Part shown: piece after piece, positions 45,111-58,532 of the stretch
Layout of the letters: each line of letters begins with the position of its first letter
Numbering within the stretch: the stretch's first letter is position 1
Translations under genes and position numbers: made by a program
Source of the DNA: Opisthorchis felineus
Lineage: Eukaryota > Platyhelminthes > Trematoda > Opisthorchiida > Opisthorchiidae
Assembly (NCBI GenBank): GCA_004794785.1
Contig: SJOL01001744.1
Location: 10,249 to 74,248, forward strand
Reading direction: 5' to 3'
DNA: 64,000 nucleotides
The notes under the pieces: model-generated
What the model was told of the DNA's origin: nothing
The model's input: the letters and a program-made list of their open reading frames with translations, nothing else
The model's database searches: none

Positions 45111-45542
45111 ATGTTATCCTTAGATGTAACTTCACTTTGCACAGATGGACTTTCACTGAAGGCTATGCGTTATGTGGCAGATTTTACTGAAATTTTACCA
45201 AATACCCAATGTTTTACCTCTAGCTAATGTGGATAAACTTATCTTGTAATGTACGCTGAATGTACAATTCAGAGGCGAGTGGATGGAATAGTAACGTGCC
45301 CTCACGTTGGATCAGCTCTTGCGGATTTCTTCATCTCCGAGCTGGAAGCCTCATCACTGTTGAACTTATGGCAGGTAGGGAATATTATTCTTATATGTGA
45401 CGCTACTCTTGATTCTGTCGATTTTAGACAACTTCAACAAAGCACTTTATTTGCACGTGATGCCACTGATTGGAACAATGGATGGGCGGATAGAATGAAG
45501 TGTTTTCGCAAATTGACATTTCTCCAGCATCGTGTCTCTTAA
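45111..45542 (+). pseudogene. Decayed reverse transcriptase, probably Penelope-like
   Basis: One reading frame, broken by a few stops near 45220, gives LSLDVTSLCTDGLSLKAMRY, then VDGIVTCPHVGSALADFFIS. These correspond to two adjacent motifs of Penelope-like reverse transcriptases (SFDVTSLFTNVPL and VDGVAMGSPLGPALADIFM) at the right distance. The later catalytic box and the GIY-YIG nuclease were not recognised. Other retroelement classes share the second motif in weaker form, so the class is likely but not certain. Confidence 0.5.
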
Positions 45543-45559
45543 ACCGAGTTGAAACTTGG

Positions 45560-48500
45560 TGCAGTCTCTTTGACAGAGTAGAGAGATTTGCTCAGGCAGG
45601 ACTGTAGAGAAGCTGGAATTCCTAGGAATACGTGTTTCGGGAAAACGGATATCTAGCCAGGTTTATCGAGAGACATGAAACCAAAGCATCCAAAACGGTT
45701 GAATACCTGCGCCTTCCTTTACACGTGAACCAACTAGTCAGGTGTTAACTAGAAAACTCAGAAAAACTCTTCGTGATCCGCTAACATGACCTTCATAGGT
45801 TGTCCATTGGCCGGACAAGAAGTGAAGGAGAGTGCATTGTCAGACGACACTGATGGGTGCATATCAATTTTCTTGGTCCTGTGAAGACTGCTATATTGGT
45901 CGAGCAGCTGTCTACATTAATGTCTGAACAGCCCAGCTGACCTCTAGAATGGACGAAATAGAGTTGACGGTTTGGCTTTATCCCATTTGCTGTACATGGG
46001 ACACCACGTGAATGTTGCAGCGGCTTTTGAGCCCACCTACTAAAATTTGCCGAAGTCTATCAGAATGGAGATTCTGGCAGTAGTACACGGATCCATCAGC
46101 CTGAATTTTATGTTGCAAGGCAATTCGTACACGTGATAGTGCTCATGCAGTAAGCCAGACTTGATATGATCATATGATTCTCATACCCTTTTTATCCAAT
46201 CACGAGTTGACCTTTGATCGATGAATTTTTTATGAGACTGGTACATCTCATCGATTTCAATATGTGCCACATATAGGCCTGTCTGATGAAGGGATATCGG
46301 GTAGTTATCTTTCACTCGATTTGTCTTCTGGATTTTGCTTGTAACCCCGGGAGCGATAGTGCAAACTGAACTGGCTACCAGAGGGCTGATAACAGACCTG
46401 TTTGATGTTTTCTCTTCGTATACACTATGTAGTCTGTCGCGCAACAGTTGATGAAATAGACCGAAATGATCTGATCACCGGCAGTCAATTTGTCCTTGAG
46501 GCAGAGGAATCAGTTGAGTAGCTGAGAGGTGGCTTGATAGAATCGTTGGGACCTGGGATGTAGAATCCGACTTAGCCGGGCTACCGCCATATAACCTTAG
46601 GCAGTGTTGAAGGTTTAGTTTCATGTGTCTGTGGCCAGTGAGAATGCTATGAATGGCTTTCGTTGATCGTCTTTTCGAACCTAACAGGTGAAGATTTGTC
46701 CTGACTATTCGTATTCGGCCTTGTAAATAGACTGGGCTTTAACATGCGAGACGGTGCGCTTACCTTATTGGAGTGTTCATACAACATCCACACTCTCCTT
46801 GCGGATTGGGCGATGGATACAAGCCTGATAAACAGACTCCTGGTCGTGGTTTGGAACAAATGTGGCAATTTGCACCTTAAAATGTGGTCCACTCTGGTAG
46901 TTTTACTGCAAAGACTACTGCCTCGTGATCTGGTTTTATTGCCAGAAACTTTGGTTGAGGACAATAATCGTACTTCTAAATGCAGGCTCCATGGTAGTAC
47001 TCATCCAACATATTACCATTAAGTACGGGAACGAAATTATGCCACATCGGCCCTTGGGAGGTGTTGGCCGCGGTCACCTCATTCGCCGAATGAAGCAAAA
47101 ACATTCGACTCCTGACGTCCGCCATATTCCATTGTAATCTCATAATTCTCCTCTTGTCCAGCCGGATAATAACCCTTAGGTAGATCCCACCTGTAGGGAC
47201 GATAGTCAGATACCTAGGGTAGTAACGGATAGAACCCCACCACTACTTAGAACCCGTTTTTATGGCAGCCTTTAACATTCAAATTGTTGAGCAGATTGGC
47301 CAAAAAGACCGGACACTCTAGAAACTTCGTTGAGTCATCTATGCTGTATCTCCGAAAGTAGAACAAAAATTCAAGGCTTACGGCACACACAAAGTCTATG
47401 TAGACAAAACTGACCACGAATTTTAGGTGATGATGCAGCTGCTACAACGGTTTGCGCCAACGTTGGTATAAACCTCAGTTCGCACGCTGATGTTTTGTCA
47501 CTCGACTGGATTATTACAAACACCCGACTCCTCGTGTCCACTTCCTAAAGAACTCACACATCGAAATCCTGAACACTTTTTGTTTATATATTAACTGGTT
47601 GCAGTTTGGATTCATTCATTTATCGATAACTAACCAACCTTTTGTACCGTGAAGAGTCCAACTGGTTTCAGTGCACAGCCAGGGGTCCTCAGTTCATCAG
47701 AAGTATGCTTAATCTAAACGTAAAACACAGTGACGTCGGTGAGCGACTTTTGCAACCGTGCTGATCACCAGTTGTTTCTTGGCAGCACTGGATTTAGACG
47801 TAATGCCTAGCTGCTACTGAGCACCTTTGAAGTCAGACTGATCAAATAGCCATCAGCCACCGATGGTGCGGACTATATAGTTAGATTCAGATCGTTCGAT
47901 GCCGATTTACATCAACTTCCTCCGGTATGCCAAAGAAACGAGTTCCTTAGCAGCAAAAAAAAATACGGCGAGCCATAAGTTAAGCAAACATGCCAAAGTT
48001 TCTACACAATGCTTTATAAGGAAAAGGACCGTAACTGGGGTGAGACAACCACACCTACACATATCACCTGAAGCTCCATCTGTGAGGGGATAGTGAACTC
48101 TCCAGAAGCGTCTTCACAACTAATGGAGTTCACTAGGACCGCATCCTCGTCTCGTCCGCTTTTGTCATATACGTTATCATAGAGGGTCCACATCGAGGTA
48201 GCATGGATTTAGGTATCGAAATCACGTCCACAGAAAGATTAATGGATGCGGATGACATCGCTTTGTTACTTTACGATCTTAATGCGCACAACTTACTCTG
48301 AACAGAGTACGGGAGACTGTCGCGGTTTCAGCACGCAGCATGCACCCTCAAACTCCTGTATCTCACTTTACGATTTCCTGTCATACTGTTCTTCTCTGAA
48401 ACTCCGGAAGGATGAATTTGAGTTCTTTTATTACATGATATGCCTTGGCAGCTGAATAAACCCTGATCGCACTAAAACGGGTACAGCAAATGCGCGCGCA

Positions 48501-49962
48501 AACGAGGCATTAGCATGCGTCAGAAGCAAGTTTCGTTGAAGATAAGGGATCGTGCAGGGCAGCTGTAAGAACGATTTTATCATGTGATTTCGAAAGCTGA
48601 TCCACCCGATTCGAGGGCGTTAAACGTCTTCAAGCGCCCGAACACCGGTGCCTGCATAGATGACTTCAGCATGTACCGAATAAAATGGTGAGTACGCGGT
48701 AACGGACAAGCAAAACTTATTAAGCTAAGCTGGTTGAGGCCATACACTACAAATAACTGATTACCGTTCACCAACGAAGGGGTAGTTTTCCGTCTGAAAC
48801 TATTGTTGGATAAAAGGTTTGCGGGGCACAGACCAACATGGCAACGTGAAATGAAGGCGGCAGCAATCCCGAACCAAAAAGTCAACCAGTTGGTCGATTG
48901 ATATTCACTTCAGACGAATCTGCTCATCAAGGAATATATGAAACAGGGGTAAGGATGGGGGCATCACGGTCAGATGGTGCATAACTCCAACATAGAAACG
49001 GTCGTCCCAAGTAACCGCGTCATATTGTGCAAAACAGCATGTCTGTGAAATGGTCGGTTTTGTGAGATAACAGAAAATCAGTTAAGAGCGACCAGGCCGA
49101 AAGAGATCGCCCCGAAAAAAACTGATAAAACCCGAAGGGATTTCATAACATCAGACCTAAACAGAAGCGTCAAAACCATGCGATTACATTGGGAACATCA
49201 GCCGGGATAGCAGAAATACACATAGAATCATGGTGTCTTAGACTCTCTGCGTTTGGCAGTGTGAAGTGAAGGAGGGCGTAGGCTTGCCGGTTGGAGTGAG
49301 GACATAGATGGCAGGGCATCTTCGGCAGTGTAGATGCGTAAAGGCTGTTCGTAATCAGACCTGTTCACACCAATAGAGTACATGTTGCCGTAGCTTGAGG
49401 AGGTGGGAAGGGTGCCGCTGGTGGACGGCAAATGCGGACCATAAGATAGTGGCGTATCGGAGCCGAAAGAAGACGATTCCATTTTTGTTTGGTGTGTATG
49501 AGATCTGAGTAAGGAACGGGAAACAAATAGCGAGGGCAGGGACACAGAAAGGTACGAAAAGATATACAGCAATTCAGCTAGGTGGCATTATTATTACCAT
49601 TGAGTTTGACGGATTACTCTGGGTACGACTGAGTATCTAGTACGGTACTGGCGCACATGTAGATACGAGTACATCTACTTGCGAGCGTAAAGCGCATGAA
49701 CCACCAAGGTAGTCAAAGTAAAATGTTACCAAGTATATGAGTATATAGGGTAGGCCAACACTAGGCCTCCGAAACCTGAATAATTGGATGGATGTGCTCG
49801 CCCAGTGCGGTGAAACATACGATGCGCACACCCCGGACATTTGGCGTAAGGTGAGCATGCTACAACCACTCCAATAGTGTATGTTGGATGCAACTGAACA
49901 AACGAACGTGTTCACGCCTGAGCGATGTGGTTGGTTCGTTCAGCGCCTCGGACGACGACACA
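45560..49962. other. Mostly unrecognised; possible terminal exon on the minus strand at 49228-49514
   Basis: No element recognised from 45.6 to 49.2 kb; a poorly readable continuation of the Penelope-like remnant is possible up to about 46.1 kb. At 49228-49514 (-) a frame of 95 codons starts at a good acceptor (TTCCTTACTCAG) and ends at a stop. Its product is Ser/Pro/Tyr rich (PLSYGPHLPSTSGTLPTSSS; SDYEQPLRIYTAED), like a cytoplasmic tail. It could be the last exon of a minus-strand gene, perhaps an alternative end of the candidate gene at 50-53 kb. This is weak evidence. Confidence 0.3.
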
Positions 49963-52900
49963 TTAAGTGTCCCGGCTGTGTCGATGGATTGGTCCATCTA
50001 TCAAGACTATCCGCTGAGATAGCGCCACGGAAGTTTGGAACTCGCTGGACTGAGATTGGATTTGTGGAATTCGCATTAACATCAATCTCGTTTGAGCAGT
50101 CCTCCTCCAGGCAGGGCCGGGGATATGCACTAGGTACTCTAATAATAACTCGGATCCAGTGCCACTCATCTTTTGCGCAGACTAACCAAAATAATTGCGT
50201 CAGGACAGGAAGAATGTTCAAACTAGTAATGTGAGCGTGAATTCTGGAAATCTCGTAACCACATGATACGTACGATGTATAGTGCGGAGGCGCGTTACTT
50301 TAGGTAATTGACACTGAGGTTTCGCATCAATCAGTTTCTACATGGTAGCAGAGGGAGCATTACCGTTTACCAAGGAGTATAAAGGTTTTTGGGGTGACCC
50401 AACTAGAACGACAGAGTGAAGCATGAATTTAGGCTTTTCCTCAAACCAGACATTTACAGTGACACCAGACGCAATAACAACGCGATAACGGTCTTCCCAT
50501 GATAAAAATTGTTAACAGTCTGCTAGTCTGACACAACACCAGATTGTTTTTTCAGAGTATAACAACATCAGAAGGAAACAAAAAACAGAAAACATTCGGT
50601 AAAGTTCACGTCAAAACAAGAAGGGCTTGCGAAGAATATTCAGAAAGACGAGGTGTATGAACTAGCATAAGAGAAAATTTACTCACTATCTGTATACAAG
50701 GCTCTTTCGAAATCATACCAGGTGACCTTTTCTTTGGATTTTCATAAGCATCCACACATTCGACTATCAAACTGCCCTGGGAAAAATCGCAGTGATACCC
50801 TGGCAATCTATCAGGTTACTCACGACACAAAACAAAGTATGAAACGGGGAAACGTTCCCATTCACAATGTAAAACTCATATTTGTATTACCTCTTCCTGT
50901 CCCGATATGATTATTTATGAGTCACTGGGATTGCACGTCCAGATCGCTAACACATCGTATGACATGTATTTAAACTGTGTTTGTTCTGTTCTCTCGCATT
51001 AGGTGCACTTTCATTGCTTCGTTTTCCGGATTCCTCGAGAGAGACTGTCGTCCAACCGTCTGATGACCGAAATATATTGCAAATAAGGTTGGCAAGCAAA
51101 ATGTTGTTTTTGTTTTCTTCAACACATCCTGTTTGATGTCTCTGTTCCAGCTACTGCTCATCTGACCTGAGATTTACTGAACCTATGTACTCCCAAACCT
51201 TGTTGTCCAGACTTAGGACCGTGCAGGTGAGAAAATGTCTTTAGTGCCAAGTGTGTCTTACGTTAAAGGTCGTGTCATGCAATGTCCATCTGTTTGCTGG
51301 TATCGACCCTAATGAATTAGGCTCAATTTGATATGAGTTGACTTGAAAAGGTCCCACGGAGTTATTTTCACAGTGGTGAGAGTGAAAATCACGTCTACAA
51401 CATAACGGGCTATAGACCAAGAAGGCACAACATTCACGCACATCGGACCTCTGTTTACATTATGTTAAAACGAGCATGAGTTAGGGAACACTGAGAAGCG
51501 GCTGTTGTGGTGACAGAGCGTATAGAGTCAGAATATGCAAAAATAAACAAAATGCACGAGTATCTTAAGACGGGAACACAATTGTGATAAACACAGAACA
51601 AACACCCATACCGATTTTAGCCATCATCGAAGTTCATTGTCAAACGTGCGGTCTACGCATGACCAATAAAATTATACGCATTGATGCAGTACTGCTAAAA
51701 AGTTGGCGAAGAACTACTAACGGCCAGCTCTTTTGGGATGACAGAAATCCCGAGTTTCCATCAACTTTACTTCCAGCTTGAAAGCTTGATGGGACATATG
51801 ATAAACTGAATAGTGACTTACAAATTAAAATGGTAATAAAGGGAGACTTGATTGAATCTCTCGTTTACGGCATTCTCTAACGGAACACACGGCACGCATA
51901 TTGCTTCATGTTTCAGTTAGGCCGATGTTCAAGCTATCGAAACACTTCTCCTTGATATGACACTGGTTATCAGAAAAACATCATAAACGAAACATTTAGT
52001 CGAGTCTTCCATTGGCATTAACTTGATTGGGAAAACTACATGCGGTCTGCCCCAGATTAAACGACCATATTTCTATAAAAACACCTATACAAACCCATAC
52101 AAACACTTATAGGCAGTCAGATCTCAATTGGTCGCACAGTCATACGAAGTTACTCGATGAGTCATCGATGATTCAGCTTCAAACCGATGACTCGCTCTCC
52201 GTTTCCGACGAACACAGAGACAATGTCCCCAAATTTTGGACAAAGATGGAGCGAATGTACCTGGGAGATCGACACAGGTGACCATCGTATCCTTCAGCTG
52301 ATTCTATCTAGTTTCGGTCCTAGCTTCCGGTAAGGGATGATAAGTGGTTATTTGTTATTCGATCTAATCGGTTAAAATTCGTGCTGCAGCTGCGGTCATT
52401 CTAGAAATTTCCTTTAGTTTATGTATACATCGAAAGAGAACGTGAATGGTTTTCTGGACCATTACAACCAATGGCTAGAAAGGAGCTTTGTAGACATACA
52501 ACAGAGCGGCTCACGACACACTGAGAAAAGGTGCCCACCCAACACCCAATCATTTCATTGTCATCTATTTTTTAAATTAAAATCGAAAAGCGCAAAAATG
52601 GTTCAAAACACTTACTTTTGTGGATCAGACGGACCAGCGGGGTTGCCAGCGCTATGCCCAGAATAAACTTCTTCGGAGTCTCTGAAGTAAAGATGTGGAA
52701 TAGAAGTCGTGAATTACCTTAGGAAATTCAACAAGACAATATTTAAATGGAGTTAGGGAATTAGTCATCAGAGCTGAACCATAGTTTAAGTATCCGGGCT
52801 ATTGTCTCTGATAATGAGCTACGACGAACCAAATAGTAATCTATGTGCGAGAATTTCAACTCTGATGAGTGCAGGAAGAAAGCAGCTTTGACCTTTGCTT

Positions 52901-53145
52901 GGTGATGTTCACTCCATAGCCCTCTAGTGAATAAGTGTAAAATTTGGAGCCAATGTAGTTTGTTTGCGTTCGGCAAGAAATTGAAGGTATGACCTTCATA
53001 GTATTGACGTAAGACATTTGTCCCTCCCTGGGACCACTATCTTTTAGCAGAGACCATTTTTGATTGGTTACTAGGGGTGGTCCCGCCAGAGATAACCGTT
53101 GAAGAACAATTTCAGTGACCGGATTACTCACTTGAAATAAACAAC
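49963..53145 (-). CDS. Candidate multi-exon gene, unrecognised product
   Basis: Five minus-strand open segments with splice borders whose phases join: 52893-53145, 51262-51409, 50683-50776, 50371-50492 and 49963-50181 (stop at 49963). Signals include CAAAG/GTCAAAG, GGTCTATAG acceptor, AAC/GTAAGA donor, TTTTTCCCAG acceptor and TTG/GTAAAC donor. The donor of the third exon (GTGA/GTAAAT) was chosen for phase. The product fragment has many Cys, Asn and hydrophobic alternations (VNITKQ; HHCENNSVGPFQVNS; GSLIVECVDAYENPKKR; RYRVVIASGVTVNVWFEEKP), which suggests a secreted or extracellular beta-rich protein. A further minus-strand frame at about 53755-53975 (FVDCVTVKTVTGGVG...) may be an upstream exon. 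I do not recognise a family. Chance alignment of phases remains possible. Confidence 0.4.
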
Positions 53146-56100
53146 CTGACCGTTGTTCGGAACCGGTGATAAGAGAGCATTGTACGAGGCGCACGAATGC
53201 CAGGTCAAAGCGGAGCTGTCAGTAGACCACTCATACATGCTCCACAGTTGAGTGACTCCGGGGAAGTTACACTGGAATTGAAAAATAAAAAGTTATATGT
53301 ATGTACCTCAAGAACAACAAGCGTAACTTTGGTATGCGTTAAACAAGACGGAAATAGTCAAAACCGACCAGCGTGGAATACTGTCCCAGTCAAGAAGAAC
53401 GCGGTCACCTCAGGAACATTTGCTGGCTTTTTTCGATTATTCTAGGTCACTATAAGAATGATTTTCCCAACTGTTGTTATACGGTAGGACAAGTGACCAT
53501 GGAAACACAACAGACCGTTTTTGACATTACAGCGTCCCCAACCAAGTCAGAGCGTCCGTTTATGTCCAGCATAATCAAACAACTATTCATTCACTCAGTA
53601 ATCAGAAAATATTTGCGCCAACCTGCAACCAGCAACCGATAGGCTGAGCTTTTCCCAGCTTGATGGACAAGGGAATCATATCCCCAAAACGGTTTTTGAT
53701 ATTATGAAAGACCTTGACATCATGGATTCAACCAAAGTTTATCAATAATCAAACGCCGATGTTAGTATTTCGCCCCGCCTATCCAGGTTCGAGTCTAGCA
53801 ATTGATCGCTCGGCTGCCGCTGTCTCATATGTGATGGACCCGCAGGTTCTTATTGACAGGCGTGAGGTCACATTGGTGAGCAGTAAGCGGTTATAAACAG
53901 AAATCGTGCCTACGCCTCCAGTCACTGTTTTGACAGTTACACAGTCCACGAAAACTGTTAAGCATGAAAAATACCTAGGAAAGGGAAACGTTACAGCGGA
54001 ATTGGTGTGCATCACATAGCAAATGCTTTATTCTCTTGATTGCATGTGGTGAAAGAGGTCCGCAGCCATAACGATAACAAAGGACGACAGTTTTATTTTG
54101 CCATCCTGCTGATAGACATCTGCGTCTCTTGTTAGTATATAGAGCCAGTTGGTCTTGAATCCTTACAGATGTTTTCCGTAGGGTGGTGGCGCAACTCGAT
54201 AGTAAGTTCCTGAATAAAGGTTTCCTGGATACTTGCACCACCAGGAATTCCTTACAACAGATCCATGTGTTCAGTGCCGCCATAAGCGTTCTTACAAAGC
54301 CATCGCCCATCGTCTGCTGGCACAGTGACAACTTTATTTGCGAGGGACGCTGTCAACGTCTATTCTGCGCCTCCGTTTGCTTTGCCCAGCTGTCAACCTC
54401 ATTTCAAGATTTCGGTGTCTGGCATGATGCTTTAAAACAAGATCAACACAAGAAACACATACAAAAAACGCTTCTGTGATAGTTAGGTTTTTACGCTAGG
54501 CTTCTTTAGGAATTCCTTTGCGGTATGGATGGAGTACCTCCGCTAGCGTGTTTCGGTACTCTAGGAAAAGTCAGAATAAAGGGTGTCGTCGCTGTGGAAA
54601 TTATAACCACAGACGGCTAGAAGGATAGGATTCGTCAAGTTTCAACCTTGTATTAAACTGTTTGATTCAAGTTTCTCATGTGCAACGGTTAGTTCCGGTC
54701 ATGGGACTACTGAAACAGTGCCTGTGGAACAAAGACAGGCACTTCCGATTACGATGGCGCACTACCCATTCGTGTGGACTGACTGGCAATCTCGCGGTCG
54801 ATCGCTTCAGGGTCATCCACACCGGAAAGAGTCAGAAACTAAGGCAAACACGTAGACAATGATAGGTAAGGTAAAGTGTCGTTGGATTCGTCTAGTAAGG
54901 CTATTTATCGAAAGCCGTTTAGGAAATATAACTTTTTTTGAAACAAAACGGCAACTTGAGGTATCCCAACATCGGTCGGAAAGGCTCAATCGACGGTTTC
55001 CAGTTGGAAGTCCTTTGAAATCGAACATACAGATAGTTGCTCGATTATGCAAAGGAAAACGAACGTTAATTAGAAACATCGTAGTATCATCAAGGTCAAA
55101 AACGACCTCATTAAAATTCTACGCGTTGCTTTTGGTGTTACAAGGGAACAAGCTGACATTAGTATGTTGCCATGAGGTAATCCAGGAAAAGTTGACGCAA
55201 CGAAAGGACACCATAACTTAACAACAGGCTGGCCAGATAGTCATTTCGATACTGATCTTTCAACGTGGATCGTCATGGAGTGCTGTTTAGTGACATTTCA
55301 TGATTAAGTAGGATAAACTTTTTGATCAACCAGCTTTGGTCCAAATGAACAGAACGGTTAACACACTACCCGACAATGAACTGAGACGACAGATGATGGA
55401 CACAACGCCATTTACGCGATGCAGTTAAGCGTGGTAAGAGCACATGAAGTGACTTCGTGGTACACACCACGTCGTCTGGTTATTTGTCAGCAATCGGTAT
55501 AGCAATGATGCTGTGGATATTGGTCAAAGTGGAACTGCGAGACAGTTTCAGCCACGGCAGGGCAACAGGTGAGACGTAACTTATCGTGCGTTGTCGATGG
55601 AAAAAAGAGACTCAATCCATGTATAAGAGCAACGCCAAGTTGGTGTAAAGGTCTGGGACAATTGGATTTTTCAACAACAGCGTCGACAATGCAGGCAGCA
55701 TGCTGAAGAGAACCTTTCAGCGGCCTAAAGAAGTTGATATGACCAGCTGGGATGTATGGATGTGCTGTGGAGTGCCGGGTATACAAATGAATAGTAAGCT
55801 GTTCCTAATGATTCGAATATATAACCTAAACAGCGACATTTATTAGTGCTTACATTTCCTAATCACGTAGTGGGATCGGCCAATCATTTAGGTAGGAAAA
55901 GAGAACAGTTTCAAACACGAAGACACAATAATCGGCCCGGTGTGTTGTGCTACACATCTAGGGGGATATTCTTAGGTTGATGCTGTCCGCAGTTGGAAAC
56001 CGCATTGCAGACTCAGTGTATTTCATGAAGAAAAACAGTCCAAGTACAAGTGGCATGAACAAAAAAGCGCCCAGAGCTGGACTCGAACCATCGACCTCCC

Positions 56101-56854
56101 GTTTACCCATGGGCGATTGAAGTGTATTGGAAGACAAACAATCCCGATTGAAACGCTTATTGGACATCACCATTCAGTAATTTATTACGTTGAAGGTGTG
56201 TTGTACCTTCAATAAAGACGTTGTATTATGTTTACTTGTCTAGAAAGTACCATAGACGAGTCCTAAAGTCGTATATTGTCGCATTGGGGGCCTTATGTTT
56301 TGCAATTTTGGTTCTCGTCCTTCACGAGGAGCATACGCGGGACATCATATTTTTTTATTGAGTCTAATGTTCGAAATAGTTGATGGACATCAGTCGAAGA
56401 CACTCGTCATATTTAGACGGTCCTCTCCCTGAAATGACATGACAACTCTGGTTAGTCTACATCAAAACGAAGAAGCGCTGGATTTGAGTCGCGCCCTTAT
56501 AACAGTTCACCGGCAGTCCACGTTCTTGGTTGGAATTTGAACTATGGACATCTGACATGCAAGACCAATTATATAACAGCGCACGTTAGATTATCACATC
56601 TGAATAGATGAGGATAATCACACTCAAGCATTGCTATTGGTTTGTCTGTCACGGATGGTGACGAGCAAACAGAAAAACGGTCAAAATGTATAGGAACATT
56701 CCGGTGGAAATCCAGTGGGTCATCATTATTGAGATCACTCTCTAATGTGAAGCCTCAGAGACTTTATAAGTTACATTTAACAGTTCTCACATTTACAAAG
56801 CATACCACTCAGCAATGACCGCTAAGATATTTGTCGGTGGGTGAGGGAACTTAC
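53146..56854. other. No firm gene; several exon-like frames on both strands
   Basis: Exon-like minus-strand frames occur at about 53755-53975, 54250-54345 (PADDGRWLCKNAYGG, which looks like the end of an immunoglobulin-like domain) and 54815-55121. Plus-strand frames at 53197-53445 and 53714-53896 also look protein-like. I cannot decide the strand or join them. A tRNA-like scrap on the minus strand at about 56060-56105 contains GGTTCGAGTCC followed by a T-run and is probably a SINE remnant. Confidence 0.3.
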
Positions 56855-58532
56855 TCGGGCGATGGACAGTCTATCTGCCGGTAGACCCGACTGTTTTGTC
56901 ACCCAACTCACGATGACTTCCCATCGAGTGGGACGATCGGCGGAAGCTGGTATGATCAATTCATGCCAGTGAGCGTCGAATGACATTGTCGACGGATACC
57001 AGCGACGAGCAAACACAAAACCAGCTGATGCTGACGGAGGCGAGATCTGATTTTTCGTGGCAGTCCCCTGATCGCTGAGGTTTAATCTATCAACCTCAGT
57101 GGGATCGATAGGCATGAACTGTACCATTAGCCCTTGGTGTGGGTTATAGAAGGTGGAGAACACATCACAGGGACTGAGCACGGGACCAGGAGTCGGTTCA
57201 ATTGAACCGCATTTTCGTAAACGTAGTCTGCAGAGAATTGGAAAAGATTACAGAACCCTGATGCAAGCGATACACAAAAAGGGCGGCATATCAAATGAAC
57301 TATCATACCAACACAATGAACGGAGTAAAACTAGTTAAGGGAAAGGCTTGTTGAGCGGTGGAGTCAAAGAACGCCAACGAGATTGTAATAAAATCCAACT
57401 CACCTAGAAACGGGAAGATTAAGATGGTGAACCGTCCGAAGGAGTATGGCAACAGAAGCAAGAATTCGGTCGACAGTCCAACTTGCTCGACAAAACAGTG
57501 ATATACGGTCATCCCACACAGGTGATAATCGGGTTTTGATTGAATCAGAGTGGTCTGTACTGCTAGCAGACTTCAGGCCCGTGAGGTCCAAAACCCGTAG
57601 ACTGAGCTTCTTCACGTCTGTGTCGACAGCGCATTCAATCGCTACTCGCAGCTAGGACAAAACAAGGTAAATCGGAATGGTTATGCCACCTGAAAAAAGT
57701 CAAGCTTCTTGCTGTCGGCAAGAACGAACCTCATGGGAGGTACCAGATGCTTTACAAATTGCTGAGTGACCGCTGCACTAGCGGTCTCAATAACGTATTT
57801 CACTGGCTACACACACTATAGAGGCATGTATACTAGTCGAGGAAAACATGCGGAGGCTACGAATAATACCATATGCAGCTAAGAAATGGGAAACGAAGCT
57901 GCAGGCCTTAGGTGAACCTACTTAACCGCATATTACAATTTCAAATACCAGATCTTTGAAGGCGATGAAGTTAACCGTCACGATGCGGTACATTCAGCTA
58001 AATTCTTTATAATGGCATCAGCGCATGAGCTAAGATAGCAGCTATATGCCCCAAAAGCAAGATGAGTCGGTGTGGCTTCCCTTAGGACCAGGTAGGCAGC
58101 AGAGCTGAGAAGCACTATACACCCCCGGTTGGTCATCAAAATAGGAACTTTGACCACAGCTCACTCATAACGATAACTACGGTATGTTCAACTGCGTCTG
58201 CGAGAAAATATCGTTTTTTTTAAACCAAAACGGGGTTCCCACGAAAAAAACGCGTTTTTCCAGCTCAGATTCTCGAGCAACATGAACCGCAAGCCAACCC
58301 GTGATGCAAATTTCCTTGGATTGTGTGACAGGTAAGAACGGAAAGGTGAGAGATGAACGACGTTGTTTGTAATGCCCTACCCTATCCAAACCACGATTCC
58401 ATCAAAGAAATTCAGCAGGAAGCTTACATGCTTGCAATTCGTATGGTAGACGAAGATGAATTCAAAAAAAAATTCATCCGATGATGAACTTGAGAGTTCA
58501 TACGAACATGACAGCAGCCAGTGGATTCCCAA
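56855..58532 (-). CDS. Exons of a possible ubiquitin-specific protease C-terminal region (USP47-like)
   Basis: Exons 57404-57617 and 56855-57173 are bounded by strong signals (acceptor GACACAG, donor CTAG/GTGAGT, acceptor GTGCTCAG, donor CCCGA/GTAAGT), and their phases fit through a split AG/T codon. The first reads DLTGLKSASS and SWTVDRILASVA. The second reads FVFARRWYPSTMSFD and, after about 30 residues, KQSGLPADRLSIAR. RRW-P-S followed by SGLP/SGIP is the pattern I know from the C-terminal ubiquitin-like region of USP47-type deubiquitinases; this is from memory and tentative. Upstream, 58428-58532 and 58181-58314 also have good borders and join in phase (YHTNCKH/EICITGW), but their link to 57617 needs another exon. 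The catalytic Cys and His boxes are not in these exons, and the true 3' end was not found. Confidence 0.45.
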
